From NCBI GenBank assembly GCA_016716535.1, contig JADJWD010000007.1, forward strand, positions 124,001-188,000: DNA of 64,000 nt. Reading direction: 5' to 3'. A program made the translations under genes and the position numbers. A model generated the notes under the pieces. That model did no database searches, was not told where the DNA came from, and saw only the letters and a list, made by a program, of their open reading frames with translations. Positions 60,807 to 64,000 of this stretch are shown piece after piece. Position 1 is the first letter of the stretch. Each line of letters starts with the position of its first letter. The stretch is from Betaproteobacteria bacterium (GTDB taxonomy: Bacteria; Pseudomonadota; Gammaproteobacteria; Burkholderiales; Burkholderiaceae_C).

Positions 60807-61067
60807 TCAGGCGTCGTCGCTCTTGACCCGCCTCGGCCCCTTGAACACCAGCGGCGCCACCAGCGCCAGCGCCGTCAGCACCAGCAGCGTGGCCGAGGCC
60901 GGTTGCTTGAAGAAGACGAACGTGTCGCCCAGACTCACCTGCAGCGCGCGCCTGAACTGGCCTTCGGCCATCGGACCGAGGATGAGGCCGACGATCATCG
61001 GCGCCACCGGGTAGTGCCAGCAGCGCATCAGATCACCGAGCACGCCGAAGGCCACCCGCAGCAGCAG
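60807..61067 (-). pseudogene. C-terminal remnant of tripartite tricarboxylate transporter TctA
   Basis: About 86 residues match the end of the large membrane subunit TctA: LRVAFGVLGDLMRCWHYPVAP, GLILGPMAEGQFRRALQVS, FVFFKQPASATLLVLTALAL. The intact family protein has about 500 residues; everything upstream of the last two helices is missing. Beyond about 61067 the sequence loses similarity and is followed on the other strand by an aconitase-type C terminus. No start codon with a ribosome site is apparent at the break, so this is a broken gene. Confidence 0.85.
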
Positions 61068-61118
61068 CTCCGTGCTCGACGGGTGGGCCGCCACCGTGCC
61101 CATCTTCGATCGCGCCGC

Positions 61119-61355
61119 CTCGAGATCGACGCCCGCGCCGACACGTTGCGGCCGTGCGGCGGCGTGCCGGTGCGCGTCCTGCGCCGCGACGGCACGTCGT
61201 TCGACGTGCTCGCCACCGCCGCCGTCGAGACCACGTTCGAGTGGGCGCTGCTGCGCGCCGGCGGCGTCATCCCGAGCATCCTCGCGCGCTTCCTGCCGCC
61301 GGCGGCAACAGGCACGGCGGCCGCCGCCGACGTGGCCCGCGAGCCCGGACAATGA
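61119..61355 (+). pseudogene. C-terminal remnant of an aconitase-family gene
   Basis: About 78 residues resemble the swivel-domain end of aconitate hydratase or a related dehydratase: LEIDARADTLRP, GGVPVRVLRRDGTSF, and TAAVETTFEWALLRAGGVIPSIL. Intact enzymes have about 860-900 residues. The N-terminal side stops close to the TctA remnant (gap about 50 bases). The stop codon overlaps the ATG of the GntR remnant (ATGA), which shows the original gene order was aconitase then GntR. The assignment rests on C-terminal pattern only and is moderate. Confidence 0.7.
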
Positions 61356-61738
61356 CGCCCATGGCCCTGGAATCCTCGATCCCCGCCCGCACCGTCGAAC
61401 TGATCCAGGCGCAGGACTGGCCGGTGGGCCGGCACCTGCCGGCGCAGCGGCTGGCCGACCTGCTGCGCGTCTCGCGCTCGCCGATCAACGAGGCGCTCGA
61501 GGTGCTGCACGACAAGGGCGTCGTGCAGCGCGAGCCCAACCGCGGCTACTTCGTCGCCCGCCGCATCGAGGGCCCGCCGCGGCGGGCGCTGCGCGCGCTC
61601 GGCCTGGCCGAGGGCGACGAAGGCGACGACCTGTATTTCCGCATCGCCGACGATCGCCTGCGCGGCCGGCTGCCCGACGCGTTCACCGAGACGCTGCTGC
61701 GGCGTGCGGTTCCACGAGGCGCTGGTCGAAGGACCTGA
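61352..61738 (+). pseudogene. GntR family regulator with internal deletion
   Basis: The N-terminal winged-helix domain is intact: PARTVELIQAQDWPVGRHLPAQ, LADLLRVSRSPINEALEVL, HDKGVVQREPNRGYFVA. The next part, DDLYFRIADDRLRGRLPDAFTETLLRR, is also family-like. After that the frame changes to AVPRGAGRRT and stops. Another frame directly after the break reads VRFHEALVEG, a piece of the FCD effector domain, and then stops. So about 90 to 120 codons and the end of the domain are lost. The 387-base coding piece might still give a DNA-binding fragment. Four imperfect 8-bp repeats (CCTGACGT type) at 61734-61765 follow. Confidence 0.8.
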
Positions 61739-61775
61739 CGTCCTGACAACCTGAAGACCTGACGATCCACGCACC

Positions 61776-62531
61776 ATGACCGAACCTGCCCGCTCCACGG
61801 CCCCCGCCGCCGACCTCGTCGCCGCCTTCGCACCGACGGGCGCGCTGCGCGCCTCGATCAACCTCGGCAACCCGATCCTCGCGCGCAGCGACGCCGCCAC
61901 CGGCGCGCCGGCCGGCGTCTCGGTCGACCTCGCCGCGGCGCTGGCGCGGCGGCTCGGCGTCGCGCTCGAGCCGGTGGTGTTCCGCACCGCCGGCGAGTCG
62001 GTCGAAGCAGTCGCCGGCGAACGCGCCGACATCGGCTTCTTCGCGATCGACCCGCTGCGCGGCGCCGACATCGCCTTCACCGCGCCGTACGTGCTGATCG
62101 AAGGCTGCTACCTCGTGCGCGACGATTCGCCGCGGCGCGCCAACGACGACGTCGACCGGCCCGGCACGCGCGTCGTCGTCGGCCGGGGCAGCGCCTACGA
62201 CCTCTTCCTGACGCGCACGCTGACGCAGGCGACGATCGTGCGCGCGCCCAGCTCGCCGGCGGTCGTCGACGTGTTCGCCGCCGAAGGCGCCGACGTCGCC
62301 GCCGGCGTCAAGCAGCAGCTCGAGGCCGACAGCCGCCGCCTCGGCGGCCACCGGCTGCTGCCCGGGCGCTTCATGGTCATCCAGCAGGCGATGGGATTGC
62401 CGAAGACACGCGGCGCGGCAGCGCACGCGTTCCTCGCCGCCTTCGTCGAGGAGATGAAGGCGGGCGGCTTCGTCGCCGACGCGCTGGCGCGGCACGGCGT
62501 CGAAGGCGCGTCGGTGGCGCCGGCGGCGTGA
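61776..62531 (+). CDS. Family 3 (amino-acid type) solute-binding protein without signal peptide
   Basis: This 251-residue protein has the bacterial extracellular solute-binding family 3 fold: GALRASINLGNPILA at the N terminus, GVSVDLAAALARRLGVALEPV, ADIGFFAIDPLRGADIAFTAPYV and GRFMVIQQAMGLP. No signal peptide, lipobox or transmembrane segment is visible at the N terminus (MTEPARSTAPAADLVAAF), and ABC permease genes are absent. This form is frequent in Burkholderiales and may be cytoplasmic or a sensor, or the start may be mis-set. It is the only apparently intact gene in the decayed stretch 60.8-63.0 kb. Confidence 0.85.
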   Translation: MTEPARSTAPAADLVAAFAPTGALRASINLGNPILARSDAATGAPAGVSVDLAAALARRLGVALEPVVFRTAGESVEAVAGERADIGFFAIDPLRGADIAFTAPYVLIEGCYLVRDDSPRRANDDVDRPGTRVVVGRGSAYDLFLTRTLTQATIVRAPSSPAVVDVFAAEGADVAAGVKQQLEADSRRLGGHRLLPGRFMVIQQAMGLPKTRGAAAHAFLAAFVEEMKAGGFVADALARHGVEGASVAPAA

Positions 62532-62601
62532 AGCGCGGCGCGGCGCGGCTCGACGCAACTCGCCCAGCGCGATCGATCACCGCATACGACGCACGCACCG
62601 C

Positions 62602-62981
62602 ATGTTCGCCTACATCGGCTCGCGCACGACGCGTGAACGCCACGCGCGCGGCCCGACACCTTCACCGGCGACAGCCGCGCCGCCGGCACCGCGCTCGACG
62701 GCGCCGGCCGCACGCTCTACGCCAGCAACCGCGGCTGCGACTCGATCGAGGTGTTCACGGTGGACGCGGCGACCGGGCGCCTGGCGCACCGGCAAAGCCG
62801 GCCGAGCGAAGGCCGCACGCCGCGTTTCTTCGCGCTGCACCCCGACGGCTCGGCGCTGTACGTGCTGAACGAGGACAGCGAGGCGATCGCCGTCATCGCC
62901 GTCGCCGGCGACGGCACGCTTGGCCCGACGCTGGCGCAGCTCGCCTGCGGCAGCCCGGTGTGCGTGGTGTTCGGGGGCTGA
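62602..62981 (+). pseudogene. Lactonase-family (beta-propeller) gene with internal deletion
   Basis: The first frame reads MFAYIGSRTTRERHARG, the usual start of this 6-phosphogluconolactonase-like family. At about 62650 the frame switches to DTFTGDSRAAGTALDG, RTLYASNRGCDSIEVFTVD, RPSEGRTPRFFALHPDGSAL, LYVLNEDSEAIAVIAV and the natural C terminus CGSPVCVVFGG. The middle of the seven-bladed propeller (some 200 residues) is missing. The start and end match known proteins, so this is an internal deletion with a frame change. It follows the binding-protein gene by 70 bases, a gene order I have seen in related genomes. Confidence 0.85.
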
Positions 62982-63071
62982 AGCCCGCGCCCGCCGCGTG
63001 CCACGGCGCGCCCCGCTGCGCGAGCGGCCGCGTTCAGCGCCCGGCACCCCAGGCGCCGAATTGCCGCCTCC

Positions 63072-64000
63072 TCACCCGCACTGCCCCACGTACCCGCAAG
63101 CGGTGCAGAAATCGCAGCCGTCCTTGTGGATCATCGTCGCGTTGCCGCATTCGGGGCAGGGGCGGCCGGGCTGCACCGGCGGCGCGGCGGGGCGGGTGCC
63201 GTTGGCGGCGCGCGGGGCTTCGAGCACGCCCATCTCGCGCAGAGGGAAGCCCTCTTCGTCGAGCACGCCCAGCATCGCGTAGCGGTGGATGACGAGCCGC
63301 GCGAGGTACGCCACCGTGCTCGGCCACTGGCGCTGGCGGCGCTGGCCGGGCGGGCGGCCGGGCTCGAAGGCGCGGAAGTCCCCGAGCGGCTCGGCGTAGT
63401 TCAAGAGCTTGCGCAGCTTCATGCCGATCCAGCTCGGGTCGACGACGCGCATGTCCAGGGACAAGAGGCGCACCAAGCCGTCGAGCGCGCGCGGGTAGCG
63501 GCCCGACAGCGCCATCGCGCACGGCCGCGTGACGAGCGTGCCATCGGGGCCGGGCACGGTCACTTCCTTCAGCATCAGCGTGAAGCTCTCGCGCGAGACC
63601 GGGTTGTCGATGTCCACCGCCCAGGCGAGCGTGCCGTCTTCACCGGTGTGCGGGTCGTCGCGGCTGAAGAGTGCGTCGAGCACCGGCGTCGGCGCGCCTT
63701 CGGGCGCGGGCAGCGTGCCGAGTTGCTCGCAGCGCCAGCGCACGAGCGCCGCCACCGCGGCCACGGTGCCGGGGAAGAGGCGCTTCTCGCCACGCGGCGG
63801 GAACGGCATCTCGAACGGATGCTCTTCGGCGACTGTGGCCAGCGCATCGAGCTTGAGCTGCAGCCACGCGAGGTCGTTGCTGCGCAGGTCCATCGACAGC
63901 GTCTTGGCCAGCGCCCCCAGGCCGCGCGGCTGCTCGGCGCCGTTGACCCAGATCTCGAACGGCCGCGGCCGCGAGCGGAGATGCGCACCCGGCGTGCCCG
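63072..64000 (-). CDS. nrdJ: B12-dependent ribonucleotide reductase NrdJ, C-terminal part (cut by window edge)
   Basis: The last 309 residues of the adenosylcobalamin-dependent class II ribonucleotide reductase are present. They read RPFEIWVNGAEQPRGLGALA near the edge, AKTLSMDLRSNDLAWLQLKL, DIDNPVSRESFTLMLKEV and the C-terminal zinc-binding Cys cluster CPECGNATMIHKDGC then CTACGYVGQCG. The N-terminal catalytic barrel and B12 site are outside the window on the right. The open frame continues to 64000. It makes deoxyribonucleotides without oxygen dependence and needs cobalamin, in line with cobS-cobT here. It converges on the lactonase remnant with 90 bases between. Confidence 0.93.
   Translation of the reverse strand, partial: GTPGAHLRSRPRPFEIWVNGAEQPRGLGALAKTLSMDLRSNDLAWLQLKLDALATVAEEHPFEMPFPPRGEKRLFPGTVAAVAALVRWRCEQLGTLPAPEGAPTPVLDALFSRDDPHTGEDGTLAWAVDIDNPVSRESFTLMLKEVTVPGPDGTLVTRPCAMALSGRYPRALDGLVRLLSLDMRVVDPSWIGMKLRKLLNYAEPLGDFRAFEPGRPPGQRRQRQWPSTVAYLARLVIHRYAMLGVLDEEGFPLREMGVLEAPRAANGTRPAAPPVQPGRPCPECGNATMIHKDGCDFCTACGYVGQCG

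Overview
The window is 64 kb of very GC-rich DNA (third codon positions almost always G or C). It looks like a chromosome segment of a betaproteobacterium of the order Burkholderiales, in the Rubrivivax/Leptothrix/Ideonella neighbourhood. This rests on recognisable gene families (TAXI-type solute binding, DUF4148, tripartite tricarboxylate transporter remnants, fused isobutyryl-CoA mutase, OpgGH, aerobic cobaltochelatase), not on a computed phylogeny. No rRNA, tRNA, CRISPR array, integrase or intact insertion sequence was seen.

Layout. 1-7.9 kb: cobaltochelatase cobT (cut by the left edge) and cobS; a short ORF coupled to a phosphate acetyl/butyryltransferase-like gene that seems to start at CTG; a frame-shifted DUF924 gene; a CobW-type GTPase overlapping an amidohydrolase; a TAXI-type membrane-anchored binding protein; a DUF1801 protein. 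7.9-15.4 kb: a cysteine-rich flavodoxin-fold protein, a small CxxCxGxG protein, an extraordinary poly-G stretch, a solitary 1424-residue Type IIG-like restriction-methylase, and gnd. 15.5-28.3 kb: VOC protein, MDR oxidoreductase, secreted caspase-fold protein, MlrC-type M81 peptidase, a two-gene acyl-CoA synthetase plus ILVBL/HACL2-like ThDP lyase operon, a GGDEF-EAL protein next to a lone GspG-like pseudopilin, and an MFS carrier. 28.4-32.1 kb: a Crp/Fnr regulator divergent from a two-subunit molybdenum hydroxylase (IorB/IorA type), with a CRP-geometry dyad between them. 32.1-38.8 kb: icmF, coaX, a hybrid histidine kinase and a CBS-domain protein. 39-44.4 kb: tryptophan catabolism: kynU-kynA divergent from a 2-aminobenzoate-CoA ligase, then an omega-amino-acid:pyruvate aminotransferase. 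44.4-48.3 kb: opgG-opgH for osmoregulated periplasmic glucans. 48.6-60.8 kb: SCP2-type thiolase, DUF4148 protein, lipoprotein, arfB, EamA, TerB-like, MFS, dusC, NCS2 permease, two PLP aminotransferases and a dienelactone hydrolase-like protein. 60.8-63 kb: a decayed stretch with remnants of tctA, an aconitase-family gene, a GntR regulator and a lactonase around one intact binding-protein gene. 63.1-64 kb: the 3' end of the B12-dependent ribonucleotide reductase nrdJ.

Themes. Cobalamin recurs: aerobic cobaltochelatase, a COG0523 metal GTPase, and two B12-dependent enzymes (IcmF, NrdJ). Tight ATGA/GTGA overlaps are common in the operons (cobS/cobT, amidohydrolase/cobW, acyl-CoA synthetase/lyase, opgG/opgH). 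The most interesting points are the apparent bacterial counterpart of the animal 2-hydroxy-fatty-acid alpha-oxidation pair, the Crp/Fnr regulator whose changed recognition residues match a changed operator in its own divergent promoter, a 20-bp perfect palindrome in front of icmF, the CTG-start coupled gene pair, and the cluster of internally deleted genes near 61-63 kb.
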